In this document: one piece after another, positions 1 through 9,475 of the stretch
How the letters are laid out: the number at the start of each line of letters is the position of its first letter
How positions within the stretch are numbered: position 1 is the first letter of the stretch
DNA from: CAZSAK01 sp964605155
GTDB lineage: Bacteria; Pseudomonadota; Gammaproteobacteria; SZUA-140
NCBI GenBank assembly: GCA_964605155.1
Contig: CAZSAK010000009.1
Coordinates: forward strand, 1-64,000
Length of the DNA stretch: 64,000 nt
Reading direction: 5' to 3'
Translations under genes and position numbers: made by a program
The notes under the pieces: generated by a model
What the model saw: only the letters and a program-made list of their open reading frames with translations
What the model was told of the DNA's origin: nothing
Databases searched by the model: none

Positions 1-98
1 GCAACAACCAATATCTATTACGTGCCAGATACGAGTTTTCACACAGCCTCGGCCATGAGCAGTCATTATCGTTAGTGATCAGCCGACCGTATTGTTAG
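1..98 (+). CDS. Possible C-terminal end of a truncated gene
   Basis: The frame that begins at base 3 is open from the window edge to a TAG at 96-98, about 31 residues. The residues alternate polar and hydrophobic (for example the stretch YLLRARYEFSHSL), a pattern that would suit a last beta-strand hairpin of an outer-membrane protein. This is weak: frame 1 is also open to base 75 and only 98 bases are visible. I do not recognise a family. Confidence 0.25.
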   Translation, partial: NNQYLLRARYEFSHSLGHEQSLSLVISRPYC

Positions 99-187
99 GT
101 GCCGCTACCGACAAACCTTATTATAAAGTGAATCTTTCCGACAGCGGACTGTATAATATGTGGGCTCAGATCTCAGTTTTCTCTAAT

Positions 188-219
188 ATTAGCAATAATT
201 GTGATCTGACCCCACTATT
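188..219. repeat. 32-bp repeat, copy 1
   Basis: This stretch recurs at 3429-3460 with one mismatch in 32 bases. It contains GTGATCTGACCCCACTATT, whose complement starts with a GGGGTCAGATCAC-like string. From memory, such strings are common beside REP-associated tyrosine transposase genes in gammaproteobacteria; no transposase is present here. It lies 50 bp upstream of the DUF1499 gene. Confidence 0.6.
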
Positions 220-269
220 TTGCTTATGCTGGCGCTATTGACGATCGCCGCCACACACAGGAGCAGACC

Positions 270-1040
270 ATGGTGACGCAAAACACCGGCGGGGTCGCCC
301 GACTGTCCAGGACCGCCGCAGCGGCGCTCATTGTCGCCACAGTCGCCGGCGTGCTCGCCGCTGTGGCCGGACTGGGCCATCGTTGGGGATGGTGGAGTTT
401 CACCACGGGCTTTCATGTGTTGCGCTGGGGTGCGTACACCGGTGTCGCGGGAATCGTCCTGGGCCTGTCGGGGCTAGTGCTCACATTGATCCGCACACGG
501 TTGCGGGGCACATCACTGGCGGTGATTGCATTGCTGATCTCCTTTACCGCAGTCGCCCTACCGCTGCAGCAACTACGCATGGCACGCAGTGTGCCTCCCA
601 TCCATGATATCACCACGGATACGGAATCGCCGCCGGAATTCCAGGCGATCCTGTCGCTGCGACGCGACGCATCACATCCGTCTGCATACGGTGGTACGGA
701 CATCGCCCGCCAACAGCGCGAGGCCTATCCCGACATACGGCCGCTGTCCGTTGCACAGCCACGCACCAAGGTCTTTCAGGACGCGCTCGCGATCGCCCGT
801 GATCGCGATTGGAAGATCGTGACTGCAAACGCCGACCGCGGGCGTATCGAGGCGGTCGCAACCACGTTATGGTTCGGTTTCAAGGACGATGTCGTGATAC
901 GGCTGACTACACAGGGCGATATGACGCGAGTCGACATGCGTTCGGTCTCCCGGGTAGGCCGCAGTGATGTAGGTACCAATGCACGTCGAATCCGGGAATT
1001 TCTATCCGACCTGGAAACACAGCTCGCGAACCGCAGCTAA
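270..1040 (+). CDS. DUF1499 family membrane protein
   Basis: 256 aa. The ATG at 270 follows an AGGAG at 259-263. The N-terminal half has three hydrophobic segments (about residues 16-36, 52-73 and 78-96). The C-terminal 120 residues form a soluble DUF1499 domain, with the features RDWKIV, TLWFGFKDDVVIR and a final GTNARRIREFL stretch that I associate with this family. The biochemical function is unknown; the topology suggests an inner-membrane protein with one exposed domain. It stands alone, convergent with the sulfotransferase gene to its right. A broken copy of its middle portion and its upstream repeat lies at 3429-3638, so this locus was once partly duplicated. Confidence 0.85.
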   Translation: MVTQNTGGVARLSRTAAAALIVATVAGVLAAVAGLGHRWGWWSFTTGFHVLRWGAYTGVAGIVLGLSGLVLTLIRTRLRGTSLAVIALLISFTAVALPLQQLRMARSVPPIHDITTDTESPPEFQAILSLRRDASHPSAYGGTDIARQQREAYPDIRPLSVAQPRTKVFQDALAIARDRDWKIVTANADRGRIEAVATTLWFGFKDDVVIRLTTQGDMTRVDMRSVSRVGRSDVGTNARRIREFLSDLETQLANRS

Positions 1041-1171
1041 TGGATGGATCAAAGCGCATTCGGTAATGCGCGGGCAAGATAATGACTGATTTGCTTAGTG
1101 ATACTGTTAATGATGATGATCAGGCTGCTGTCCTAATCAGAAATAATACTCCATGATACTGATTCATAAGG

Positions 1172-2761
1172 TCATTTGCTGGATGGGTTTTGTTCTGCTA
1201 ATGCTATCAACAAAGGTTGTAAATACTTTTCATAATTTTTCCAGCGCCCTACAGATTTATCGTATATGGGCTGACGGACTTGATCATAGCTGGCAGTATG
1301 TATCACACGGTCAATATTGTAGAAGTTTAAACAGGCATTATCCCAAGGCAGATCCAGTAACTCCAGCAATCGTCTGGTTTGGTTTTCCTGGTCTGTAACA
1401 AGCTCTTCGTATTGCATTGTGATAATAGGTCTATCGATTACTTTTTCCCAGTGATCCATTAGTTTCTTATATTGCCGATAGTAAGTACCCAATGTTTCCA
1501 GGTGAGTGGCATAATGATGTCCATAAGTAAAATTTTGAAAAAAACAGGAAACACAAGTGTCTTTTGGGTCACGTTTACAGTGAATTATGTGTGCCTGTGG
1601 AAATAATATGGAGATCAGACCAAGGACGAGAAAGTTATGTGGCATTTTGTTAGTAATGTACCGACTTGTTGATGAGATGTCATGAAGCCGATTAATATAA
1701 CGTTGTGAGATGGTATTACAAAGATCAATTGTAAGTTCGTTTAGATATTGTGGGTAAAGGCTGTGAGAATCAACGTAATCCGTAATTTCCTTGGTGAGCT
1801 TTAGAATATCATTAAGTTCACCGGCAGCGGTAATATCTGGATGACTGGCAAGTATCTGCTCAACCAGGCTTGTGCCGGATCGTGGCATGCCGATAATGAA
1901 TATCGCGGTATTAGTTGGAATGGTTGATTTTGGCGCTTTTCCCAGTGCTTCATTAGAGAATGTTTTTATGGTTTCATCAATTTCCTTTGTAAATTTATCA
2001 ATATCAATTGTTCGACCTTTAAGCATGTTCATCTGAAGATAGTGACTAAACGCTTTTTTGTAGTTAGCCGCACCATCATAAAGTTTCCCAAGAACAGAAT
2101 GAACCTCCCTTGCAGTTTCCTGTTGTAACTCTAATTGTGGATTTTCAACAATGGATTCCAACATCTTGGCAGCTTCATCTCTATGACCATCATTATTGCA
2201 GACAGCGGCAAATGCGACTGCAATTTTAGCATCGTTGGGATATTGCATTATTAACGGTTTGAGCAGTTCATAGACCTGTTTTTTATCACCTTTTCTATCT
2301 AAGACTTTAGCCTTTGCAACTATTATCTGGGGATTATTCGGAGATAGTTCCAACATGCGGTCGTAGCCGGCAATTGCTTCATCAAGTAATCCCGATTTCA
2401 CTAATGTGTCATTTAAGTATTGATGAGCGATCATGTCGTCAGGTTTAATATCTAGAAGCTTCTGATAGGCTGATACAGCTTCTTGAAGCAGCCCCAGTCT
2501 GACAAGAACATTTGCCAAATTAATATAAACCTCAGTAGACTTTGGCTTGAGCTTCACGACATGTTCAAAGCATTCTCTACCTTTTGTTAAATCTTTTCGC
2601 TTGACGTAAATCTTGCCAAGATTTAACCAAGCTTCCACATCCTGTGGGTCACCTTTGCAGATTATCTCAAGCATAGCCATCGCTTCAGAATAACGGCCTT
2701 GTGCAATGAGTCCTTGCACCTTTTTCTTTTTACTTCGAGTCAGGATATTTTCTTTTGCCAT
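1172..2761 (-). CDS. TPR-repeat sulfotransferase
   Basis: 529 aa from ATG 2761. I chose this over an ATG 15 bases upstream because the paralogue at 13286 starts at the equivalent M(A/G)K(E/Q)NILT. Residues 15-270 are tandem tetratricopeptide repeats (A..Y...L...P, L....G spacing). From about residue 285 comes a sulfotransferase fold: the loop IGMPRSGTSLVEQIL binds the 5'-phosphosulfate of PAPS and HCKRDPKDTCVSCFF is the 3'-phosphate-binding element. The substrate could be a protein or glycan; the TPRs would recruit it. No signal peptide is visible. By eye the gene is AT-richer than the conserved genes on the right of the window, which fits acquisition. The second member of the family sits beyond the sugar cluster. 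Confidence 0.88.
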   Translation of the reverse strand: MAKENILTRSKKKKVQGLIAQGRYSEAMAMLEIICKGDPQDVEAWLNLGKIYVKRKDLTKGRECFEHVVKLKPKSTEVYINLANVLVRLGLLQEAVSAYQKLLDIKPDDMIAHQYLNDTLVKSGLLDEAIAGYDRMLELSPNNPQIIVAKAKVLDRKGDKKQVYELLKPLIMQYPNDAKIAVAFAAVCNNDGHRDEAAKMLESIVENPQLELQQETAREVHSVLGKLYDGAANYKKAFSHYLQMNMLKGRTIDIDKFTKEIDETIKTFSNEALGKAPKSTIPTNTAIFIIGMPRSGTSLVEQILASHPDITAAGELNDILKLTKEITDYVDSHSLYPQYLNELTIDLCNTISQRYINRLHDISSTSRYITNKMPHNFLVLGLISILFPQAHIIHCKRDPKDTCVSCFFQNFTYGHHYATHLETLGTYYRQYKKLMDHWEKVIDRPIITMQYEELVTDQENQTRRLLELLDLPWDNACLNFYNIDRVIHTASYDQVRQPIYDKSVGRWKNYEKYLQPLLIALAEQNPSSK

Positions 2762-3149
2762 CTCTAATACATACATTTTCTGCTTAACTGAAATAGTTAT
2801 TATAATTCTATAAACTGTCGTGATTTAAGCTAATTAGAAGTGGAAAGCAGGCCTTAGGCCTGTACCTGCATTTGTTATACATTTCTCTTGTGATTAAAGA
2901 TCAAGCGGGTGGCTCAAGTCCATTTGTCCTGACCCTACAGGAAACTATTCTTGTCCTCGGTGTGATGTGGTATCCCATCAGTGTGAATTATATCAACTTA
3001 TATTTCACACAAGTGTCGTAAGTGTATGTAATAAATGACATTTTATATGCCCAGAAACTTTATTTTTGAAGTCCAGGAACTAAAATGAATTTTGCTGTCA
3101 AATTATGTAACACAAGTTATTTTCCTGATCTCCTAATCTAAGACATTAT

Positions 3150-3184
3150 GCCCGTAGGTTAATCACCTTAACGGGCTTTTTTTT
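3150..3184 (+). terminator. Intrinsic terminator without an upstream gene
   Basis: The arms GCCCGT (3150-3155) and ACGGGC (3171-3176) pair, with AGGT/ACCT adding inner pairs, and eight T residues follow (3177-3184). On the plus strand no protein gene precedes it for at least 380 bases, so it either ends a small RNA or is left from a lost gene. Confidence 0.75.
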
Positions 3185-3428
3185 ACAGGAAAAGCGGTTA
3201 TTTATTGCCAGTATGATATGTTTGTTCCACCTTCTGGTAGTTTCATCCAAATGATACGTCGTGCTTCTCAAGCAAGAGAGTGATCAGAAAAAAATAGGAT
3301 CTGCATACAGAAAGTGAGAATCTTCACTGTTCCTCATTGACGCATTCATACAGACATCAGACGATTCAATGGTATTCATATTCCCTTGCGATCCTTGCTT
3401 TCGCAGTGTATGACCATCCATCTTGGGT

Positions 3429-3638
3429 ATTAGCAATAAATGTGATCTGACCCCACTATTCACATTTTGCTGATCACCTTTACTGTAGTCGCCTTACCGT
3501 TGCAGCAACTACGCATGGCACCAGTGTGCCTCCTATCCATGATATCACCGCGGACATGGAATCGCCGCCGGAATTCCAGCTGATCCTGTCGCTGCGACGC
3601 GACGCATCAAATCCGTCCACATACGGCAGTATGGACAT
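3429..3638 (+). pseudogene. DUF1499 gene relic with 32-bp repeat
   Basis: Bases 3429-3460 match 188-219, and 3468-3638 match 532-703 of the intact DUF1499 gene at roughly 85-90% by eye. The repeat and the internal coding fragment are thus fused, with about 300 bp deleted between them. A one-base deletion (GGCACCAGTG against GGCACGCAGTG) breaks the frame and the homology stops after the TATGGACAT stretch. No product is expected. Confidence 0.85.
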
Positions 3639-4135
3639 TAGGTATCACAGACAAAAATGGCTGGATTGGGCTGCAGATGATATGACCTCCAGTCTACCTC
3701 AGTACGAAAGCGCCTCTTGTGCAAAAAAAACCGTGAAGTTACATGGGTCAGGTCCATGTAGCTCACGGACTTGAATGGCTTGTCGGGGCTGATCATATTT
3801 TGGATGTAGTTTGGCATGCTCGACTTTGTATAGCGGCTCACATCTCAATTATTACGAATTGGTAATCTATTGAAATCGTAGCTCAATGCAGGCATTCAAA
3901 TACCTGGGAACTCTTTTTATCTCCCCAATTATTCGCATAACACCATAATTCTCCAGCAAATGATATCAAAATAAGGCTTGCGGCAATCGTCGCAAACGGC
4001 GGTAATTTAACCGTGTGAATTTGTCTTGTTAGCCATGTGTCGCGCTTTCCAAGCATTTCTAATTAAAGTATAAACGCATCATCCGTATATACGTATCTCC
4101 TTAGGGTGATTATCTGATAGTAAGATTGCCAGCAA

Positions 4136-5011
4136 ATGAAAGGAATAATACTCGCGGGAGGATTGGGAAAACGCCTGTTTCCTCTTACTCAGGTCATCAG
4201 CAAACAGCTGATGCCGGTTTACGACAAGCCGATGGTCTATTATCCACTCAGCACCCTGATGCTGGGAGGAATCAGGGACATACTGGTGATCTCCACGCCG
4301 CATGACCTGCCACGTTTCTGCGAGTTGTTGGGTGATGGCGCTAAGTGGGGACTGTCACTGTCCTACGCAGCGCAGCCAACACCGGAAGGACTTGCACAGG
4401 CCTTTATCATTGGTGAACGCTTTATCGGTAACGACAAGGTCGCACTGATTCTCGGGGACAATATATTTTACGGCCGTGGCCTGGTCGATTCCCTGAACCG
4501 CGCGGCGGCACAGGAAACAGGGGCCACAATATTCACGTATTACGTTCGCGACCCACAACGATACGGCGTCGTTACGTTCGATGCATCCGAAAACGTCATC
4601 GACATTGCCGAGAAGCCTGAAAAGCCTGCGACAAACTACGCCGTGACCGGTTTGTACTTCTATGACAATAATGTCATAGATATTGCCAATGGCCTCAAAC
4701 CTTCACCACGAGGCGAGTACGAGATTACCGACATCAACAAAGCATATCTGCAACGCGGAAATCTTTGCGTGGAAGCGCTCGGGCGCGGCACCGCCTGGCT
4801 CGACACGGGAACCCAAGATTCTCTGCTGGATGCCGCCAACTATATTCGCGTCATCGAGGAGCGCCAGGGACTCAAGATCTCGTGTCCGGAGGAGATCGCC
4901 TGGCGCATGGGTTTTATCGATGACGGACAATTACAGCATTTGGCCACTGAGATGAACAATTCTAATTATGCTGTCTATCTAAATTATCTTCTGCAGGAAG
5001 ACAGGGTATGA
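4136..5011 (+). CDS. rmlA: Glucose-1-phosphate thymidylyltransferase
   Basis: 291 aa, full length for RmlA. It joins dTTP and glucose 1-phosphate to make dTDP-glucose, the first step of most dTDP-deoxysugar pathways, in the cytoplasm. The nucleotide-binding signature GGLGKRLFPLT lies at residues 8-18, and KPMVYYPLSTLMLGGI, LILGDNIFYG and EITDIN are all family-typical. The ATG at 4136 has only a weak ribosome site. The gene overlaps rmlB by 4 bases (ATGA), so the two are coupled. Together with rmlB and wecE it supplies dTDP-4-amino-4,6-dideoxygalactose rather than rhamnose, since rmlC and rmlD are absent. Confidence 0.97.
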   Translation: MKGIILAGGLGKRLFPLTQVISKQLMPVYDKPMVYYPLSTLMLGGIRDILVISTPHDLPRFCELLGDGAKWGLSLSYAAQPTPEGLAQAFIIGERFIGNDKVALILGDNIFYGRGLVDSLNRAAAQETGATIFTYYVRDPQRYGVVTFDASENVIDIAEKPEKPATNYAVTGLYFYDNNVIDIANGLKPSPRGEYEITDINKAYLQRGNLCVEALGRGTAWLDTGTQDSLLDAANYIRVIEERQGLKISCPEEIAWRMGFIDDGQLQHLATEMNNSNYAVYLNYLLQEDRV

Positions 5012-6048
5012 AATTCCACCCTGAAACAATACTGGTAACGGGCGGCGCCGGCTTTATCGGGAGCAACTTCATACGTTACCTGCTTGATAATGACAAGGAG
5101 GTACATATCGTCAATCTTGATAAGCTAACCTATGCAGGATCGTTGGATAATCTGGCGCAACTTCCCGATGCTACGCGCCATACCTTTGTAGAAGGTGATA
5201 TCTGTGACAGCAATCTGGTTGCCATGTTGTTGCGTACACATGAAATCGATACGATCGTCCACTTTGCCGCCGAAAGCCATGTCGACAGGTCCATCATATC
5301 GCCTGCTGCGTTCGTTGAGACAAACGTCATGGGAACGTTTACTCTACTGGAAACAGCCCGCTGCTATTGGCAGGATGTAAAGCGATATAGACGGAAACAG
5401 TGCCGCTTTCATCATATATCGACCGATGAAGTATACGGCACGCTCAGGATGGAGGATCCTGCCTTCATCGAGACCACACCCTACAAACCAAACTCGCCGT
5501 ATTCCGCCAGCAAGGCGGGCTCGGATCATCTGGCAAGGTCCTATTTCCATACTTATGGCATGCCGGTGGTAACTACCAAATGTTCCAATAACTACGGCCC
5601 ATATCAGCACGATGAAAAATTCATTCCCACCATCATCCGCAGTTGCATGGAAATGAAACCGATACCGGTATACGGGGACGGCTCCAACATTCGTGACTGG
5701 CTGTACGTCGGGGATCATTGCCGCGGCGTCGATACAGTCCTGCGTAACGGCGTATTGGGTGAGACCTACAATATCGGCAGCGGCAATGAGTGGTCAAATA
5801 TCGATATCACGCATATGATATGCAAACTGATGGACAGGAAGGTGCCACACAATGCGCCTCACGAAAGATTGATCACCTTGGTGACCGACCGTCCCGGTCA
5901 CGACTGGCGCTACGCGATGAATGCCAGCAAGATAACATTGGAGCTCGGCTGGAAGCCGCGGGAAACGTTTGACACTGGAATCGAAAAAACACTGGATTGG
6001 CATATGGCCGCGAAGGCTAGATGCTCCCCCGTTATGCTCACAGGTTGA
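5008..6048 (+). CDS. rmlB: dTDP-glucose 4,6-dehydratase
   Basis: 346 aa SDR enzyme that turns dTDP-glucose into dTDP-4-keto-6-deoxyglucose with bound NAD+. The N-terminal Rossmann motif is TGGAGFIGSNFIRYLL (residues 11-26). The catalytic Tyr and Lys are in YSASKAGSD and the substrate loop STDEVYGTL is intact. It starts inside the rmlA stop codon and its 3' end overlaps the start of the next gene, so the three form one operon. Length and motifs are normal. Confidence 0.97.
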   Translation: MKFHPETILVTGGAGFIGSNFIRYLLDNDKEVHIVNLDKLTYAGSLDNLAQLPDATRHTFVEGDICDSNLVAMLLRTHEIDTIVHFAAESHVDRSIISPAAFVETNVMGTFTLLETARCYWQDVKRYRRKQCRFHHISTDEVYGTLRMEDPAFIETTPYKPNSPYSASKAGSDHLARSYFHTYGMPVVTTKCSNNYGPYQHDEKFIPTIIRSCMEMKPIPVYGDGSNIRDWLYVGDHCRGVDTVLRNGVLGETYNIGSGNEWSNIDITHMICKLMDRKVPHNAPHERLITLVTDRPGHDWRYAMNASKITLELGWKPRETFDTGIEKTLDWHMAAKARCSPVMLTG

Positions 6049-7226
6049 ATGTGGACGACAGGATCAAGGTCGTTCACTACTGTTCCGTGTGGCTTGAGAT
6101 TACCCAGACGTGGCTATACAACCAGGTGAATTGCCTGCCGGACAACGTCGAGAATCATATTGTATCCCGGTCGGCCAGAAACCTCGACCAATTCGCACTG
6201 GAAAATATCCATGCCCTGAAGTCTGAAGCATTCGGCAGCTATCTCTTATATAAGCTGCTTTACCTGGCCGGCAAGAAAGACGCTAATGTCAGCTTCTTCA
6301 AGCGTCAACTGTCGCAGATTAAACCTGACATCATCCACTCCCATTTTGGCAATAATGGCTGGACGGTCCATGATGCTGTCAAAAAGTACGGCGCGCCCCA
6401 CTTCGTGACCTTCTACGGTCAGGACGTTTCAAAATTGCCGCATGACAACCCAGCCTGGTTTACGCGTTACCGAGATCTGTTCAATACATCGAAGACGCAA
6501 TTTCTCTGTGAAGGTTCCCACATGGTAAACAGCCTGATCAAAATGGGTTGTCCGCCTGACAAGGTCAACGTGCATCGTCTCGGTGTAGAGGTCGACAAGA
6601 TAGTCTACAAGCCGCGCCATTGGCGGGCTACGGAACCGCTTAAGGTCCTGTTGATTGCCAGCTTCCGCGAAAAGAAGGGAATACCTTATGCATTGGAGGC
6701 TCTCGGTAAAATCAGCAAGGACTTTCCTTTACAGATCACCATCATTGGTGATGCCGGTTCGTCCAGGGAAAGCATCGTAGAAAAAAGGCGTATTCTCGAT
6801 ATACTGGCTAAGCAGCAACTGGAGTCTGTTACTCGCATGCTGGGGTTTCAACCCCATCAGGTGGTGTGGAAAGAAGCCTATAACCATCATCTGTTTCTCT
6901 CACCCAGCGTGTCCGCCTCCGACGGTGACACGGAAGGCGGCGCGCCGTTGTCGATTATCGAAATGGCGGCCAGCGGCATGCCGATCGTCAGCAGCTTTCA
7001 TTGCGATATCCCTGAAGTTATCAAGAACGGCATTACCGGCTGGCTTGCAGCAGAAAGAGACGTCGATGACGTCGTCAAGTGTATCTGCAAATGGATCGAA
7101 CAACCTGAAGACTGGAATACTATGCTGAACGCCGGACGACAGCACATCATGCAAAATTACAATGCCGTTATCCAGGGCGAGATCCTGGAGAAGCATTATC
7201 GGGAATGTTTATCTATAGAAAAATAA
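6021..7226 (+). CDS. Glycosyltransferase family 4 protein
   Basis: Up to 401 aa. The ATG at 6021 overlaps rmlB by 28 bases; a GTG at 6051, just past the rmlB stop, is an equally good start. The C-terminal GT-B half carries LLIASFREKKGIPYALEAL and the GT4 nucleotide-sugar site EGGAPLSIIEMAASGMPIV (E-x7-E type). The N-terminal half includes DIIHSHFGNNGW and FVTFYGQDVS, as in colanic-acid and exopolysaccharide GT4 enzymes. It likely transfers a sugar to a lipid-linked glycan at the cytoplasmic membrane face. Placed between rmlB and wecE, it may use the dTDP-sugar they make, though GT4 donors cannot be read from sequence. Confidence 0.9.
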   Translation: MLPRYAHRLNVDDRIKVVHYCSVWLEITQTWLYNQVNCLPDNVENHIVSRSARNLDQFALENIHALKSEAFGSYLLYKLLYLAGKKDANVSFFKRQLSQIKPDIIHSHFGNNGWTVHDAVKKYGAPHFVTFYGQDVSKLPHDNPAWFTRYRDLFNTSKTQFLCEGSHMVNSLIKMGCPPDKVNVHRLGVEVDKIVYKPRHWRATEPLKVLLIASFREKKGIPYALEALGKISKDFPLQITIIGDAGSSRESIVEKRRILDILAKQQLESVTRMLGFQPHQVVWKEAYNHHLFLSPSVSASDGDTEGGAPLSIIEMAASGMPIVSSFHCDIPEVIKNGITGWLAAERDVDDVVKCICKWIEQPEDWNTMLNAGRQHIMQNYNAVIQGEILEKHYRECLSIEK

Positions 7227-7242
7227 AATGACATGCATCTAG

Positions 7243-8379
7243 ATGAAAGAAGATATCCCTTTTAACAAACCCTTTACCACTGGCAAAGAACTTATATATA
7301 TAAAACAGGCACTCACCAGCCGGCAGCTTGCTGGAGGAGGAACGTTCACCAAAAAATGTAGCGCATGGCTGGAACAGAGTGTTGGTTGCTACAAGGCATT
7401 GCTCACGCATTCCTGCACTGCAGCGCTGGAAATGGCCGCCCTGCTGGCGAACATCAAGCCAGGTGACGAGATCATCATGCCCTCCTATACCTACGTGTCC
7501 ACCGCCAACGCCTTTGTGCTGAGGGGGGGCGTGCCGGTGTTTGTCGATATTCGTGAAGACACGCTCAACCTGGATGAAACAAAGATAGAGGCGGCCATCA
7601 CACCTAGAACCAGGGCCATCGTTCCAGTGCACTATGCGGGTGTCGGATGTGAGATGGATACCATTATGGCGATCGCTTCCAAACACGATCTTCTGGTCAT
7701 CGAAGATGCTGCGCAAAGCGTCAAGTCGTACTATAAGGAACGCCCGCTGGGCAGCATCGGCCACCTCGCCGCCTTCAGTTTCCATGAGACCAAAAACATC
7801 GTATCCGGGGAAGGCGGCGCATTGCTGGTTAACGATCCACAATTCCTGGAACGTGCTGAAATTATTCTTGAAAAAGGTACCAACCGCAGCCGCTTCTTCC
7901 GTGGCGAAGTGGACAAATACACTTGGGTAGATATCGGTTCCTCATTCCTGACCAGTGAAATAGTCGCAGCCTGCCTGTTCGCCCAACTGGAGGCGGAAGA
8001 CACCATCACGCAACACCGCATGCAAATCTGGAACCGCTATCACCAGGCCTTTGCGGTACTTGAGGAATCCGGCAAGGTGCGCCGACCGGTCATTCCTCGG
8101 GACTGCATACATAACGCCCACATGTATTACCTTTTGCTGTCTGATCTGGAAACACGCACACAGTTTATAGAGGCCTTAAAGGCACAAGGAATTCAGACGG
8201 TTTTCCACTATGTGCCGCTGGATACCTCGCCCATGGGCCAAAAGGTTGCGCGTACGTCGGGTGATCTTGCAGTAACACATGACCTGAGTGAATTAATTGT
8301 CAGGCTGCCCTTATGGTCCGGCCTCGAACTTCAACTTGATAGCGTCATCGAGAAGATCAACGCTGCATTAGTTGCCTAG
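7243..8379 (+). CDS. wecE: dTDP-4-amino-4,6-dideoxygalactose transaminase
   Basis: 378 aa PLP enzyme of the DegT/DnrJ/EryC1/StrS family, collinear with E. coli WecE/RffA over its whole length (for example GDEIIMPSYTYVSTANAFVL, HYAGVGCEMDTIM, KGTNRSRFFRGEVDKYTW). It aminates the 4-keto group of the RmlB product using glutamate. The PLP lysine is K184 in HETKN; the aspartate of EDAAQ contacts the ring nitrogen. It follows the glycosyltransferase by 16 bases and closes the operon. No wecD-like acetyltransferase follows, so N-acetylation to Fuc4NAc would need a distant gene or not occur. Confidence 0.93.
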   Translation: MKEDIPFNKPFTTGKELIYIKQALTSRQLAGGGTFTKKCSAWLEQSVGCYKALLTHSCTAALEMAALLANIKPGDEIIMPSYTYVSTANAFVLRGGVPVFVDIREDTLNLDETKIEAAITPRTRAIVPVHYAGVGCEMDTIMAIASKHDLLVIEDAAQSVKSYYKERPLGSIGHLAAFSFHETKNIVSGEGGALLVNDPQFLERAEIILEKGTNRSRFFRGEVDKYTWVDIGSSFLTSEIVAACLFAQLEAEDTITQHRMQIWNRYHQAFAVLEESGKVRRPVIPRDCIHNAHMYYLLLSDLETRTQFIEALKAQGIQTVFHYVPLDTSPMGQKVARTSGDLAVTHDLSELIVRLPLWSGLELQLDSVIEKINAALVA

Positions 8380-8647
8380 AAAGACTATATATAATCTGTA
8401 TTGGGTTCTCCAACGAAAACAGTGTCTTGGGAGCCAACGCACTAGCACTCGTTCTCATTGAGGGTATGGCGGATACGAACGCACCCATTGTCAAAATTTT
8501 TCTCTGGTGTCTTGAGTGATCACTTGGGCAAGCGCAAGACATTGGCGCAGGGTGCTCTGAGCAAGCCGCTGTCTGCCATCCGGTGTTCCGGGGCTGATGT
8601 TGTCCAATTACGCTAACTTCCCTTGATCTTTTTATAACAGCCATAAA
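8380..8647. other. Intergenic gap after wecE
   Basis: 268 bases between convergent genes. One plus frame (about 8390-8518) is open for some 40 codons and ends with VKIFLWCLE, but it has no start with a ribosome site and no recognised family. I see no clear terminator. It may be gene debris. Confidence 0.4.
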
Positions 8648-9475
8648 TTAAAAAGTATACGCGATACCAAGCACAGCGCCATCCCTGAAATCCTTGGGAC
8701 TACTAACACCGTCACCGCGATTCAGGTTGTTATATCCATAGCTTTTTAGTGAAAGCTCCGTTTTTTTTCCGACCCAATAATTGATACCGTAACTTAAATA
8801 GAATTCGCGTTTCGTACCACCGATCCCGTCATGAGAATTAAATAACTTAACATCAGCTTTTCGCGCAAACCAGAATTTAAAGTCCATTACGAACGACAGT
8901 TTGGGTTGATCCACAGTTCCCAAGAGGAATATTTCGTTTGACCAATCAAAACCGAGACTGGGGACATAGGCTAACAAATTGGGCGCCATCTTCTGACCGG
9001 AGATAAACAGAATATTATGTAAAGACGAGTTTATCTTGTCATATCGAGTTGCAAGACTGATATCCCATCCTACTAAGAATTCGCTGGCAAGCCTTTCATT
9101 TTCATCTTCGGCATACTCGACATTTGGATCAGGATCCCGATAGGGTAAATAATGATGCAGGGGATGTGCAAAAAGTGAATACAGACCAGTATCCAGGGTA
9201 AATATATCGTCCTTGTTATATAAAGTATACAACGATGTGATCTTCCCGCGAATTTCTTGAATCTCACTCCCGACATTACCATCACCGGTTTTTGCACTGC
9301 CATAAATCCCGTAGAGGTCTACACTCGTGTGCCAATCAGGGATTGCGCTCAAATCGATCTCATTACGCATACCAACAATGTATTGGGGTTCCAGGATTAC
9401 ATTTCTCAACCCCGCAAGTTCGCCTGTGTAATGGTCAATGTAGAGCGTGGAGAGCAAAGTGATAATATCAAACAT
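8648..9475 (-). CDS. Outer-membrane beta-barrel-like protein, no signal peptide
   Basis: About 275 aa. The body consists of alternating-residue strands (LYGIYGSAKTGD, FVMDFKFWFARKADVKLF, FYLSYGINYWVGKKTELSLK), and the protein ends in ...LGIAYTF, a C-terminal aromatic like that which outer-membrane barrels present to the Bam complex. However, the N-terminus (MFDIITLLSTLYIDHYTG) has no positive charge and no signal-peptide cleavage site, and a TAA precedes the TTG/ATG starts. The gene therefore looks 5'-truncated or frame-broken. I do not recognise the family. Codon and base usage are AT-rich. Confidence 0.6.
   Translation of the reverse strand: MFDIITLLSTLYIDHYTGELAGLRNVILEPQYIVGMRNEIDLSAIPDWHTSVDLYGIYGSAKTGDGNVGSEIQEIRGKITSLYTLYNKDDIFTLDTGLYSLFAHPLHHYLPYRDPDPNVEYAEDENERLASEFLVGWDISLATRYDKINSSLHNILFISGQKMAPNLLAYVPSLGFDWSNEIFLLGTVDQPKLSFVMDFKFWFARKADVKLFNSHDGIGGTKREFYLSYGINYWVGKKTELSLKSYGYNNLNRGDGVSSPKDFRDGAVLGIAYTF

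Larger units (their letters stand above)
2762..4135. other. Long intergenic stretch with gene debris
   Basis: 1.37 kb without an intact gene. It holds a short inverted repeat (CAGGCC-TTA-GGCCTG, 2848-2862), an intrinsic terminator with no gene in front of it (3150-3184) and the DUF1499 relic (3429-3638). I see no open frame with coding character in the rest. The final 150 bases before 4136 are AT-rich and probably carry the promoter for rmlA. Confidence 0.6.
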
